From the NCBI GenBank assembly GCA_013388635.1, contig JACAEX010000043.1, positions 62,001 to 126,000 of the forward strand: a stretch of DNA of 64,000 nt, in the 5' to 3' direction. The position numbers and the translations under genes were made by a program. Origin of the DNA: Syntrophaceae bacterium (GTDB taxonomy: Bacteria > Desulfobacterota > BSN033 > UBA1163). Positions within the stretch are counted from its first letter, which is position 1. Every line of letters begins with the position of its first letter. The notes below the pieces were generated by a model, which saw only the letters and a list, made by a program, of their open reading frames with translations, was not told the origin of the DNA and made no database searches. Shown here piece after piece: positions 48,236 to 57,800 of the stretch.

Positions 48236-51200
48236 TTACCCGCAGTCCGAATAACCGCAGGGGCACTTCACGCAACCCTCCTCAAAGCGAAGAGGTCCTC
48301 CACATTCCGGGCACGCCCCCCTCAGGAAGACCTGAATGGATTCGTTTCGAGACGTCTCTTTGATCGGCAGTGCAAGACCTCCCTCTCTCCTCGTATGGCT
48401 TGCCAAGGCACCCCCATCTCTTTGAACCTCAACCTTAACCTTTTTCCGATCCTGAAGATGCCACTCGATCGCCTTAGCGACCCCATCCGAGCAGGAGAGG
48501 ATCTTCCCTTCCTGATACCAGACCGGCATGTGGCAACTGATCCCCCTTAGCTGTCGAACGACATCTTCCGGCTCGACGCCGGAGCGAAAGGCTAAAGAGA
48601 CGAGGCGGCCGATTGCCTCGGACTGAGAGGCGGCGCAGCCACCTGCCTTCCCGATCTGATTGAAGATCTCAAAAAGATTCCCATCCTCATCCTCGTTGAC
48701 GGTGACATAAAGATTTCCACAGCCGGTCCGGATCTTTCTTGTAGAACCGTGGATCACATCCCGCCGTGCCCTTGGCCTCCTTTCAACCCCTGATAACGAT
48801 TCTTCGACCTTCACCTCCTGCTGGTCGAGTGAGATCGCCCCTTTGTAGAGAACCTGTTTGGCTCGGCTCCTGTCCCGATAGATGGTGACCCCTTTGCACC
48901 CCAGCTCATAAGCCAGCCGGTAGACCCTGGCCACATCGTCCACGGTTGCCTCGTGAGGGAAGTTCACTGTCTTCGAGACCGCATTGTCCGTGTATTTCTG
49001 GAAGGCAGCCTGCATTCGAATATGGTCGTCAGGAGAGATATCGTGAGCCGTGACAAATATCCTTTTCACTCTCTCCGGCACCTCTTGAAGATTCTGGACA
49101 TTGCCTGTCCGGGCGATCTTTCTCATAAGATCTTCGGAATAGAATCCCTCTTCCCTGGCCACCTTCTCAAAAAAGGGGTTCACCTCCAGGAGTTCCTTAC
49201 CATCGAGGACATGGCGAACAAAGGCCAAGGCAAAGATGGGTTCGATCCCGGATGATGTGCCTGCGATGATCGAGAGGGTGCCTGTGGGCGCGATGGTTGT
49301 CACCGTAGCATTTCTCATCGCATCCCAGCGGTCTTTCAAAATACTGAACTGGAAATTGGGAAAAGAACCTCTCCTCAGACCCAGCTCCCGAGAAGCCCTC
49401 CTCCCTCTTTCCTGAATGAAGCTCATCGTCCTCTCCCCGATCTCCAGGGCCTTCGGATCGTTGTAGGGGATCCCCAATTGAATCAAAAGATCGGCAAACC
49501 CCATCACACCCAAACCGATCTTTCGATTGGCCTTTGTCATGGCCTCAATCTGGGGGAGGGTATAGCGATTCATGTCGATCACATTATCCAAAAAATGGAC
49601 CGCCCTCTCAGTAACCGAGCCCAACCTTTCCCAATCGATCTCACCGTCCTTGACCATATTGGAAAGGTTGATCGAGCCGAGATTGCACGACTCGTAAGGA
49701 AGCAGCGGCTGTTCCCCACAGTTGTGGACAACAAGGCCATTGGCCTCAAAGGCGTTGACCCCAGGGATCACCACATCAAAAACAGGTTCTTCTCCCGCCG
49801 GTTTTACCGCCTTCACCTTGGCGAGAAACCTCTCCCTGTAGATAGCCCTTCGATATGAGGATAGCTTCTCATTCAGAAGTTTCTGTTTGCGTAGATCGGA
49901 GAAACCGATAACCGTCGAAAAGACCAACAAATTATCTCTGGTGATCACAAGCTCATGATTTGCCTTGGTGTGATAAAGCCTCTTTCCGCCCCTTCCATTT
50001 GGAAGGATTTTTTCTTTTTCCTTCATCCTGTTCTCATACACCGTCGATGCAATGCCAAGTCTCAGGAGCATCCTCTGAACACCCCATAGGGTCTCTATCT
50101 TCGATTGGGAAAGCCTGACGCTTAAGCCTTTTTTCTGATCACCCAAAACGCACCCATCCGAATCAAAAAGACCTCTCAAGAACCCCTTATAGAAACCGGA
50201 GCTGGCCGATTCTATTCTTTCTGAAATACCTTTGAACCCAGGAGAAAGCCCAAAACTCTTGGACAGATCATGAAGGGATCTCAATCTGAGTCGGTACTCC
50301 CCTCTCTCGGCAATGGGTTTCTGGAAACCTGCAAAATCCTTCCTGTGAGAAAGTCGTCTGGCATAGCTCTCTGCCACTCTTCGAATAGACTCAGGCCCTT
50401 CGCCCTCTCCCCATACCGAAATGACCGCATTTTCCTTTTTTATTGTTCCATCTCCAACGATCAGGCCGAGGAGATACCCTTCTTCAAAACTCCCAAGCCC
50501 ATCCCAATCAAGGCCACGATTATTGGAAAGGATGAGCGCATCCCCTTCCTTTAGATCCCTCAATCTCTTCCACGAGGTCTTGACCTCTTTCCGCGTCACC
50601 TTTTCTGCCACCAGCAACGGATGGTCAGCCGTAGCTTGCAATCCATATCCGCGGTCTGTGACCACATTAAAGACGATCTTTCTACCTGTGCAAAAAAAAC
50701 CCCTATGATCGCTTGAGTGAAACTTGGCGTGAAGAAGTAATTCTGTTTTTTTACCGATGATCTCTCCGATCCTCTTTGGGCCACTGCTCGTGGTCACCCA
50801 TGTGTTAACCGTGAGACATGGGTTGGTGCTCTCGATCTCTCCGATCTGGGGCGTCGGATTGTCTTGATTGATCCGATCGATGAAGATGATTCCTGGATCT
50901 CCGTTCTTCCACGCATAATAGACCATCTTTTCAAACACCTGAGAGGCATCGAGAAAGCGGACGATCTCTTTTGTCCTCGGGTTTCGAAGGGGATACGCTC
51001 TCCCTCCCTCCAACGCCTCCATGAACTCTCGGGTTGCCGCCACGGAAATATTGAAGTTGTTGAAATGGTGATCTCCCTCTTTGCATTGGATAAAATCGAG
51101 AATATCGGGATGGTCGACACGAAGGATGCCCATGTTCGCCCCCCTCCGCGTCCCTCCCTGTTTGACTGTCTCGGTCGCTGCATCGAAGACCTTCATAAAC

Positions 51201-51637
51201 GAGACCGGCCCACTGGAGACGCCCCTGGTGGAACCCACCACATCGTTTCTCGGCCGGATTCTGGAGAAGGAGAAACCCGTTCCCCCTCCGCTCTTCTGGA
51301 TCAGGGCCATCTGTTTGACAGCGTCGAAGATCTCTTCCATCGAATCCCCGACAGGGAGCACAAAGCACGCCGAGAGTTGCTGAAGCTCTCTGCCCGCATT
51401 CATCAATGTCGGAGAATTGGGAAGGAAGTCTAAGGTCGCCATCAAGGAATAAAATTCCTCTTCCACGGAGGCGAGGTCTGTCCGGGGAGAATAATTTCGA
51501 TCCGCGAGGGCGATATTTTTTGCAACTCGTCTGAACATCTCTTCAGGCGTTTCGATCACATTGCCCTGAATATCTTTGAGGAGGTAACGCTTTTGGAGCA
51601 CGGTCATGGCGTTCTCGGTCAGAGGACTTAACCGCAT
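48236..51637 (-). CDS. nrdJ: Adenosylcobalamin-dependent (class II) ribonucleotide reductase, intein-containing
   Basis: Exteins: FVLPVGDSMEEIFDAVKQMALIQKSGGGTGFSFSRIRPRNDVV, CGEQPLLPYESCNLGSINLS, IAPTGTLSIIAGTSSGIEPIFAL, C-terminal CPECGGPLRFEEGCVKCPCGYSDCG. Confidence 0.95.
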   Translation of the reverse strand: MRLSPLTENAMTVLQKRYLLKDIQGNVIETPEEMFRRVAKNIALADRNYSPRTDLASVEEEFYSLMATLDFLPNSPTLMNAGRELQQLSACFVLPVGDSMEEIFDAVKQMALIQKSGGGTGFSFSRIRPRNDVVGSTRGVSSGPVSFMKVFDAATETVKQGGTRRGANMGILRVDHPDILDFIQCKEGDHHFNNFNISVAATREFMEALEGGRAYPLRNPRTKEIVRFLDASQVFEKMVYYAWKNGDPGIIFIDRINQDNPTPQIGEIESTNPCLTVNTWVTTSSGPKRIGEIIGKKTELLLHAKFHSSDHRGFFCTGRKIVFNVVTDRGYGLQATADHPLLVAEKVTRKEVKTSWKRLRDLKEGDALILSNNRGLDWDGLGSFEEGYLLGLIVGDGTIKKENAVISVWGEGEGPESIRRVAESYARRLSHRKDFAGFQKPIAERGEYRLRLRSLHDLSKSFGLSPGFKGISERIESASSGFYKGFLRGLFDSDGCVLGDQKKGLSVRLSQSKIETLWGVQRMLLRLGIASTVYENRMKEKEKILPNGRGGKRLYHTKANHELVITRDNLLVFSTVIGFSDLRKQKLLNEKLSSYRRAIYRERFLAKVKAVKPAGEEPVFDVVIPGVNAFEANGLVVHNCGEQPLLPYESCNLGSINLSNMVKDGEIDWERLGSVTERAVHFLDNVIDMNRYTLPQIEAMTKANRKIGLGVMGFADLLIQLGIPYNDPKALEIGERTMSFIQERGRRASRELGLRRGSFPNFQFSILKDRWDAMRNATVTTIAPTGTLSIIAGTSSGIEPIFALAFVRHVLDGKELLEVNPFFEKVAREEGFYSEDLMRKIARTGNVQNLQEVPERVKRIFVTAHDISPDDHIRMQAAFQKYTDNAVSKTVNFPHEATVDDVARVYRLAYELGCKGVTIYRDRSRAKQVLYKGAISLDQQEVKVEESLSGVERRPRARRDVIHGSTRKIRTGCGNLYVTVNEDEDGNLFEIFNQIGKAGGCAASQSEAIGRLVSLAFRSGVEPEDVVRQLRGISCHMPVWYQEGKILSCSDGVAKAIEWHLQDRKKVKVEVQRDGGALASHTRREGGLALPIKETSRNESIQVFLRGACPECGGPLRFEEGCVKCPCGYSDCG
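49721..50818 (-). mobile_element. Intein (366 aa) with LAGLIDADG homing endonuclease, inserted in nrdJ at NP/CGEQPL
   Basis: Block A CLTVNTWVTTSSGPKRIGEI, block B GLQATADHPLLV, endonuclease LLGLIVGDGTI and LRGLFDSDGCV, terminal FDVVIPGVNAFEANGLVVHN followed by extein C. 1098 nt. Confidence 0.95.
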
Positions 51638-51771
51638 TTCTTTCTCCTGTGAAGAATCGAGTGCTTCAAAAAAAGATTAGCACAGTATTGGATGTTGTCA
51701 AGAACAAATTGAGAGAGATTTTGGAAAAACGATTAGAGCCCTCATCTGAAAACTTTTGAAAACTTTAAAAA

Positions 51772-51800
51772 TTGACAAACCATCTGAAAAGCAATAGCAT
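51772..51800 (+). promoter_or_regulatory. Putative sigma70 promoter upstream of the SDF symporter
   Basis: TTGACA-N17-TAGCAT. Confidence 0.45.
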
Positions 51801-51856
51801 ATGATCGAAAATTTTAGAGGGTGGGTTGGCTAAAAAATAATTGAAGGGAGGTGAAA

Positions 51857-51904
51857 ATGAGATATCTTTCTGTCTTTATTGAATCAGGAGGTGAAGACTT
51901 ATGA
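51857..51904 (+). CDS. Leader peptide MRYLSVFIESGGEDL, ATGA-coupled to the downstream symporter
   Basis: SD AGGGAGGTG before the ATG; 15 codons then TGA overlapping the symporter ATG at 51901. Confidence 0.5.
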   Translation: MRYLSVFIESGGEDL

Positions 51905-53115
51905 AAAGACTGGGCGTCTTGGAGTGGATTCTTATCGGATTTGTGGTGGGTATTATTGTGGGAGCCATGGTGGGTAAGCCCATCACCGTGATTAAACCTC
52001 TTGGAACATTGTTCATCAATCTCCTGAAGATGTTGGTCGTCCCTCTGATATTTTCCACCTTAGCAGTGGGGGTTTCAACCTTTACAGGGGAGAAATTGGG
52101 CAAGATGTTTGGGAAGACTTTCTTCTTCTACTATTTTACTGGAGCTCTCGCCATGGTGATTGCGTTAATCATTGCCGGAATAAGCGGGGCAGGGATCGGA
52201 TTCCCGGTGGGGGAGCTAAAAAAGATCGAGGTGAAGCCCATGCCTTCATTGGTTGATGTAGGGCTTGCCATTGTTCCAACAAATCCTGTCGAATCCCTTG
52301 CTAAAGGGGATGCCCTTCCCATCATCTTCTTTGCCATTGTGTTGGGGATGTCGATCGCCGCAGCGGGGAAGGTGGCCGAGCCGTTAAAGAACTTTCTCGA
52401 AGCCCTTGCTGAGACCATGTATAAGCTGGTCAGCTACGTCCTGTGGTATGGGCCGATTGGCGTTTTTGCCTTAATGGCCACGACAGTAGGAACATACGGC
52501 TTAGGGGTCTTAAAACCTTACGCCTATCTGATCTTCCTCGTCTATTTGGGTACAGCGATTCAGGCCTTTGGAGTCTATGCAGGGCTTTTGAGGATCTTCA
52601 AGATCAGACCCTACCACTATCTCAATAAGATCAAGGAGGCTTCTATCTTTGCCTTCACCACCTGCAGCAGTTCTGCCACACTTCCGGTTTCGATGCGTGT
52701 GACGAGAGATGCCGGGGTGTCAAATGAGACGTGTAGCTTTGTTCTGCCGATGGGAGCGACTGTCAATATGGATGGCACAGGGATGTATCAGGCGATCTCA
52801 GCCGTATTTCTCGCCAATGCCTTCGGGATTCACCTCACCTTCTACCATTACATGATGATCGGTGTGGTGGCATTGCTCGCCTCCATTGGAACAGCCGGTG
52901 TGCCGGGGGCTGGATTGATCATGCTCAGTATGGTGTTAGGGGCAATTGGCGTTCCTCTCGAGGGGATTGCTATCATCGCAGGTGTGGATCGAATTATGGA
53001 TATGCCTCGGACAGCGGTAAACGTAACCGATGATATGGTTGCAGCTGTCCTGGTGGCGAAATCAGAAGGAGAAAAACTTCCTGACGATCTGTTGGTCGGG
53101 AAGGCAATTGCTTAA
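51901..53115 (+). CDS. Dicarboxylate/amino acid:cation symporter (SDF family)
   Basis: FTTCSSSATLPVSMRVTRDAGVSNETCSFVLPMGATVNMDGTGMYQAI; GTAGVPGAGLIMLSMVLGAIGVPLEGIAIIAGVDRIMDMPRTAVNVTDD. Confidence 0.95.
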   Translation: MKRLGVLEWILIGFVVGIIVGAMVGKPITVIKPLGTLFINLLKMLVVPLIFSTLAVGVSTFTGEKLGKMFGKTFFFYYFTGALAMVIALIIAGISGAGIGFPVGELKKIEVKPMPSLVDVGLAIVPTNPVESLAKGDALPIIFFAIVLGMSIAAAGKVAEPLKNFLEALAETMYKLVSYVLWYGPIGVFALMATTVGTYGLGVLKPYAYLIFLVYLGTAIQAFGVYAGLLRIFKIRPYHYLNKIKEASIFAFTTCSSSATLPVSMRVTRDAGVSNETCSFVLPMGATVNMDGTGMYQAISAVFLANAFGIHLTFYHYMMIGVVALLASIGTAGVPGAGLIMLSMVLGAIGVPLEGIAIIAGVDRIMDMPRTAVNVTDDMVAAVLVAKSEGEKLPDDLLVGKAIA

Positions 53116-53173
53116 ACAGTGATCCCCCTTTTGTCTCGTTTAGACGGAAGGGGGGGGTTTATCAGAGGACACA

Positions 53174-53890
53174 ATGGGAGAGAAGATCATCGGCATTCTG
53201 GGCGGGATGGGGCCGGAGGCGACAATCGATCTCTTCAAAAAGATCGTAATGGGAACGAAGGTGAAGAGGGATCAGGATCATCTGAGGATTCTGATCGACA
53301 ATAACCCGAAGGTCCCGGACCGAACGTTGGCCATTGAGAGAAAGGGACCAAGCCCCCTGCCCCATCTGGTTCGAAGCGCAAGGATCCTGGAGAATGCCGG
53401 AGCGGACTTCATCGTCATCCCTTGCGTGACGGCCCATTACTACTACGTCCCCCTCCAGAGGAGAATCAAGATCCCTATCCTTCACCTAGTGGAAGAAACC
53501 ACGAAATACATTCAGGCCAGGCTGAAAGGGATCGTCAGAATCGGACTGATCGCAACCACAGGAACGATCAGAGCAGGCCTCTTCCAGAATGCCTTTGCGG
53601 GGAAGGCTATGAAATTAATCCTTCCCGCTTCTGAAATCCAGAGGAGGTGGGTGATGGAGGCCATTTATGGTAAGGAGGGAATTAAGGTCATCGGCCCCTC
53701 CAGCCGCTCAAAACGTCTCATCCTGAAGGTTGCAGAGAATCTGATCGAGCGTGGAGCACAGGCCATCCTTGCAGGCTGCACAGAGGTTCCACTGGTATTG
53801 AGGGAGGGGGATGTCCCTGTGCCGGTGATCGATCCCATTGCGATTCTCGGCCATGCTGCGATTCAGCAGGCGCGGGGTAAGAAGAGATGA
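53174..53890 (+). CDS. Aspartate/glutamate racemase family protein
   Basis: IIGILGGMGPEATIDLFKKIV; FIVIPCVTAHYY; AILAGCTEVPLVL. Confidence 0.93.
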   Translation: MGEKIIGILGGMGPEATIDLFKKIVMGTKVKRDQDHLRILIDNNPKVPDRTLAIERKGPSPLPHLVRSARILENAGADFIVIPCVTAHYYYVPLQRRIKIPILHLVEETTKYIQARLKGIVRIGLIATTGTIRAGLFQNAFAGKAMKLILPASEIQRRWVMEAIYGKEGIKVIGPSSRSKRLILKVAENLIERGAQAILAGCTEVPLVLREGDVPVPVIDPIAILGHAAIQQARGKKR

Positions 53891-54858
53891 CCATGCCTCT
53901 TCAGGTGTTCGATAAGATCTATAAGATTGAGCTCCCCATCCCTTTCCCTCTCAAGACCACCAACGTCTACTTCGTTGACGAAACTCCGAGAACGCTCGTC
54001 GACACAGGCATCAAGACCAAGGCATCTTACGAGGCATTGAAAAAGGGGCTGGAAGAGGCCGGTTTCAGCATTCGCTCGATCGAACGAATTCTGATCACCC
54101 ACGGTCATATCGACCACTACGGCCAAGCCAAAAGGCTATCCTCTCTCTCGGGCGCCTCCATCTACATCCATCCGAAAGAGTATGGAAGGATTCGGTCGAT
54201 CCTTCATGTCCTGGGTGTCTTGAAGAAGGTTCTGTTGAGAAACGGAGTCCCCGAAATCCTTGCCCACGAAGCTGTCCATTATATTGAATCGGCCCAGAAG
54301 ATGGCCGACCCCTTAGAGGAGGCCTTCTTCCTAAACGACGGGGACCCGATTCCCTTTCAATCGGCTACGTGGATATCCATCCATTGTCCCGGCCATAGCC
54401 CTGGCCTGCTCTGTTTCTACTGGCCGGAAAAGAAACTCCTCTTCACGGGTGACCATCTTTTAAAAGAGATCACTCCGAATCCCGTCTTAAATGTTCCGGA
54501 GAGCGGAGCTCCCCTCCGCTACCCGAGCCTGAAGGAGTATTTGACCTCGTTGGAAAAGGTCGAGAAGATGGACCTCTCCCTTCTCCTCCCGGGACATGGA
54601 GAAGAGGTCCAGGATCCTAAGGGCCTGATTCAGAAGCTCTTCGCCCACCACAAGGAACGAATGGAGCATATCCTGGCCTCTCTTACCAAAGGAGAGAAGA
54701 CATCCTTTGAGATTGCCCAGGATCTATTTCCTGGAGTCCCTTCCTTTGAGGTCTTTCTGGGAATCTCCGAAGCCGTCGGCCACCTGGAGATTCTGAGGAA
54801 GAAAGGAATGGTCAAGGTGACGGAGAGAGACGGAAAAGACTATTATTCATTGGAATAA
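53887..54858 (+). CDS. MBL-fold metallo-hydrolase
   Basis: ILITHGHIDHYGQAKRLS; IHCPGHSPGLLCFYWPEKKLLFTGDHLL; ATGA overlap with upstream gene. Confidence 0.92.
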   Translation: MTMPLQVFDKIYKIELPIPFPLKTTNVYFVDETPRTLVDTGIKTKASYEALKKGLEEAGFSIRSIERILITHGHIDHYGQAKRLSSLSGASIYIHPKEYGRIRSILHVLGVLKKVLLRNGVPEILAHEAVHYIESAQKMADPLEEAFFLNDGDPIPFQSATWISIHCPGHSPGLLCFYWPEKKLLFTGDHLLKEITPNPVLNVPESGAPLRYPSLKEYLTSLEKVEKMDLSLLLPGHGEEVQDPKGLIQKLFAHHKERMEHILASLTKGEKTSFEIAQDLFPGVPSFEVFLGISEAVGHLEILRKKGMVKVTERDGKDYYSLE

Positions 54859-54896
54859 TAAAGCCATCCCGTCATCCCCGCCCAAAATTGCCTACT

Positions 54897-57194
54897 TCAT
54901 TTGGATCCCTCGAAGCCTTTCAATTCCTCTTTAAGACGTTTCACATCATATCCCAGATGGATCAATAGCTCTTCGGTGGCCTTTGTGAGAAGCTCCTGAT
55001 ACTTTTTGACATCGTAGGTGTCATCCGGACCTATCAGCGGAAAAGGCCTTACCCTCTCGTCCTTCTCCTTCGATAAAGCATCCTTGATCACATACCGGAC
55101 CTTCTCTCCGGGATGGATCGGGATTCCAAAGTCCTCTAATTGCTGTGCGGCAAGGGCGGTGAGACCATCGACCTTATACTCGTTCGGTTCCTTTGAGATC
55201 CTCTTTCCGATAGTCAAGTCCTCTTGCCTTGCCCGTCCTTCCTTCAATCTCAGATTGTATTCGAAGAGAAGCTCTAAAACCTGAGGGACCTTCGACTGAT
55301 AATCCTCCTTGTTTTTTGTCCCGGACAGGACTTCGAGCATTCGAAGTTGAGCCTCCTGAACCAGAGGAGGCGTATCGCCTCTTCGAAAGGCCAACCCTCT
55401 CGCCTTGATCTTTCCGTTCTGGAAGAGCCCGAAATACCGGTTGGCCACCGGGCTTTCTGGGTTCCCTTTCGATGGTAGAAAAACCATCCATCGATAAATT
55501 CCTTCCAGACCCATGGCGATCCCGGTCGCCTCGCTGATCCTCCGGCAGAGATCAAGAACCTCTTCTTCTCTTAAATTCTTTTTACGAATCCAGAGGGAAT
55601 CGGTGATGGCATGGAGAAGCTCAAACCCCTCTTCCTCACAGATCTCCTTGGCCTGAAGGAGTTTCTCCCTTCCAAAAGCAGTGACCGCCTCATGGGCTTC
55701 AATTCTTCCAAAACGGGCATTCCGATAACCCAAATATCCAAAACACGTCACAAGCATCCACTTGAGCGCTGTCTGCTTCCGATTGTAGATCTCCTTCTTC
55801 GCCCCCTCACCCTCTCCTACCAGGGGAGAGGGATGATGAGTTACCCCGAACTCCCCGCCTGCCAAAGTATCATTACGACGGGCAGGTGAATCCTGAACTC
55901 CAAACTTTAGTTCTTTCGCCATTCTTTTCAGCCACGCCCTTCTTTCTAAGATAGGCTTCAGCGTCCTGGGAACAATCCCTTCTCTTTTCTCGCAGATGGA
56001 ATAGCCTGCCTCAGGAACCTTCTGGTTCTCACAACATCCGCAGAGCACGGTCTCCGGAGAGATATTATGAGTCGCCATGATCGTTGGATACATCGAAGCG
56101 AAGTCGATCTCTGCCACATCTTCGAAGATCCCCACCTTAGGCTGAAAGACGAGTCCACCCTTGTCCGCAACGAGCAGATCCCATGCCGTCTTGAATCGTT
56201 CCGGTTCTCCCTTTCTCCAGGGAATGAGGATACCCTCCTGAAATGCCCGGTCGAGCTGCATGGAGGTGATGGCCGTTCCAGGAGAGGTCCGGGCCATTCG
56301 CTGAACTGGAATCTTAGCCAATCGCGCCAGTTCGATCACGCCCTCCATCCCGGACTCTCCATAGATGAAGGAGTTTCTCCGATCGATGTGCCACCTCCCA
56401 AGAAAGAGATGAGCAGGGGCTCGATAATAGGTTCTCCCATAGGAGAAGTAAGAAAAGCCTTTGGGAGGAACCTGCCTCTTCCCAGGATAAGGCTCTCGAT
56501 CCCAGGAGATAGAAGTTCCCCACCTTCTCTCCAATGAAAAGAGGAGAGGTAAAAGCGTGGCATCCCCCTCATCGCTCAGGATCACATCGGGGTCGAACTG
56601 TTTGATGAACCTCTCGATTTCGCCGAGATCGAGGGTTTCCATCTCCATACGATACCCTTCACATTCCAAAAGGAGAGACCGGCGCATTCCATTCATGCGA
56701 AGTTCCATCGTCCTGAGGTCGGAAATCTCCCCATCGTCCAACCACAAGGATTCGGACGGATCAGGATGAATTTCAAAGATCCGATTTCCTTCAACCTCAA
56801 TGATACATCGTCCTGTGGGAAAGATTTTTCTCTCGTAAAGATAGGTCTGGGACAAGGGGATGTCACAATTGTAGAAGGTCATTTTCTCTTCCCATGGAAG
56901 GAGGATTCGAGGGAGTTGGTCATACTGTTCCGAATCGACCAGCTCGATCTCCATCACTTCCACTTCATTCCCGCTCCAGAGATCCCTCTTTCTGGTCCAC
57001 CAGTATCCTGCTGCCCGCCGTCCTCTCTCGAGAAAATGGAAAAGATCGAGAAGATCACCCTTCTTTCCTCGAGCAGAAAATCGAGGTCGAAGAGGATCTT
57101 CGAGCCGGCGAAGCCCTCCCTCCTCGTCCTTAACCCAGAGGATCATCGAGGCTTCCAGAGGGTAAAGGTCAAAGAGCCTTCCCTGAAATTGCAT
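54897..57194 (-). CDS. Divergent family-B DNA polymerase (Dpo2/PolB2-like), exonuclease motifs degenerate, motif C altered
   Basis: Motif A EIDFASMYPTIMATHNISPETV intact; motif B-like KQTALKWMLVTCFGYLGY; motif C HAITDSLWI instead of YxDTDS; RRGD thumb-proximal motif; no ExoI DxE. Confidence 0.88.
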   Translation of the reverse strand: MQFQGRLFDLYPLEASMILWVKDEEGGLRRLEDPLRPRFSARGKKGDLLDLFHFLERGRRAAGYWWTRKRDLWSGNEVEVMEIELVDSEQYDQLPRILLPWEEKMTFYNCDIPLSQTYLYERKIFPTGRCIIEVEGNRIFEIHPDPSESLWLDDGEISDLRTMELRMNGMRRSLLLECEGYRMEMETLDLGEIERFIKQFDPDVILSDEGDATLLPLLFSLERRWGTSISWDREPYPGKRQVPPKGFSYFSYGRTYYRAPAHLFLGRWHIDRRNSFIYGESGMEGVIELARLAKIPVQRMARTSPGTAITSMQLDRAFQEGILIPWRKGEPERFKTAWDLLVADKGGLVFQPKVGIFEDVAEIDFASMYPTIMATHNISPETVLCGCCENQKVPEAGYSICEKREGIVPRTLKPILERRAWLKRMAKELKFGVQDSPARRNDTLAGGEFGVTHHPSPLVGEGEGAKKEIYNRKQTALKWMLVTCFGYLGYRNARFGRIEAHEAVTAFGREKLLQAKEICEEEGFELLHAITDSLWIRKKNLREEEVLDLCRRISEATGIAMGLEGIYRWMVFLPSKGNPESPVANRYFGLFQNGKIKARGLAFRRGDTPPLVQEAQLRMLEVLSGTKNKEDYQSKVPQVLELLFEYNLRLKEGRARQEDLTIGKRISKEPNEYKVDGLTALAAQQLEDFGIPIHPGEKVRYVIKDALSKEKDERVRPFPLIGPDDTYDVKKYQELLTKATEELLIHLGYDVKRLKEELKGFEGSK
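55795..55905. repeat. Composite palindromic repeat inserted in frame in the polymerase gene
   Basis: CCCTCACCCTCTCCTACCAGGGGAGAGGG hairpin plus CGCCTGCC...GGGCAGGTG inverted repeat; encodes VQDSPARRNDTLAGGEFGVTHHPSPLVGEGEGA. Confidence 0.75.
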
Positions 57195-57327
57195 AAATAC
57201 TCTGTTGGAGGATGGAGGATCGCTTCGCCAAAAAAAAGGCTACGCTTGAGGTAAGAGGTAGAATCTTTTGCCTCAAACGACCTGCCTGCACTTCTCGGAG
57301 TGAGTTTCGCGCAGGCGGGAGTGATCC

Positions 57328-57618
57328 TCAAGTGCAACGATCCTCATCCGACGGGTCTCCTTCTTTTTCTTCCATCGCCCTCAGTTTGGCTCTCAACTCC
57401 ACCAGGGCCTTCTCATGTTCGAGGAGGATCGAGATCAGGATTGTCTCAAAAGGCCAGGGTCTCGAAGCATAAACCCCTGCCTGCACATGGAGCCTCGCTT
57501 CTTCGAAGAGCCGGTCGAGAAACTGCTGATCCTCTTTCCTCAGACCCCTCCGAAACCTCTTCCACTCCTGGACTTCCTGTTCTAACACTTGACTGAAAGG
57601 AAGAACGGTTCGACCCAT
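57328..57618 (-). CDS. Small helical hypothetical protein between the polymerase and RecA-like genes
   Basis: MGRTVLPFSQVLEQEVQEWKRFRRGLRKEDQQFLDRLFEEARLHVQAGVYASRPWPFETILISILLEHEKALVELRAKLRAM; same strand and order as flanking genes. Confidence 0.7.
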   Translation of the reverse strand: MGRTVLPFSQVLEQEVQEWKRFRRGLRKEDQQFLDRLFEEARLHVQAGVYASRPWPFETILISILLEHEKALVELRAKLRAMEEKEGDPSDEDRCT

Positions 57619-57634
57619 CGCAAACCCCCTTAAA

Positions 57635-57800
57635 TCCTAAATCCAAATATCGAAATCCTAAACAAATCCAAAATTCTAATGTCCAAATGACCAAAACTTC
57701 TAAACCGCTTGGCGTTTTTGAATTCGGTCATTGGATATTGGTTATTATTTGGGTATTGGTACTTGGGATTTGGTGCTTGTTATTTGGATATTTCTCTATT
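57635..57800. repeat. AT-rich imperfect inverted-repeat element covering the 3' end of the RecA-like gene
   Basis: AAATCCTAAATCCAAATATCGAAATCC ... GGTCATTGGATATTGGTTATTATTTGGGTATTGGTACTTGGGATTTGG; resembles 48075-48205. Confidence 0.65.

Noticed and set aside
54897-57194. Polymerase as an ordinary E. coli-type Pol II
   Set aside because: No DxE exonuclease motif and motif C is ITDS, which does not fit a proofreading Pol II.
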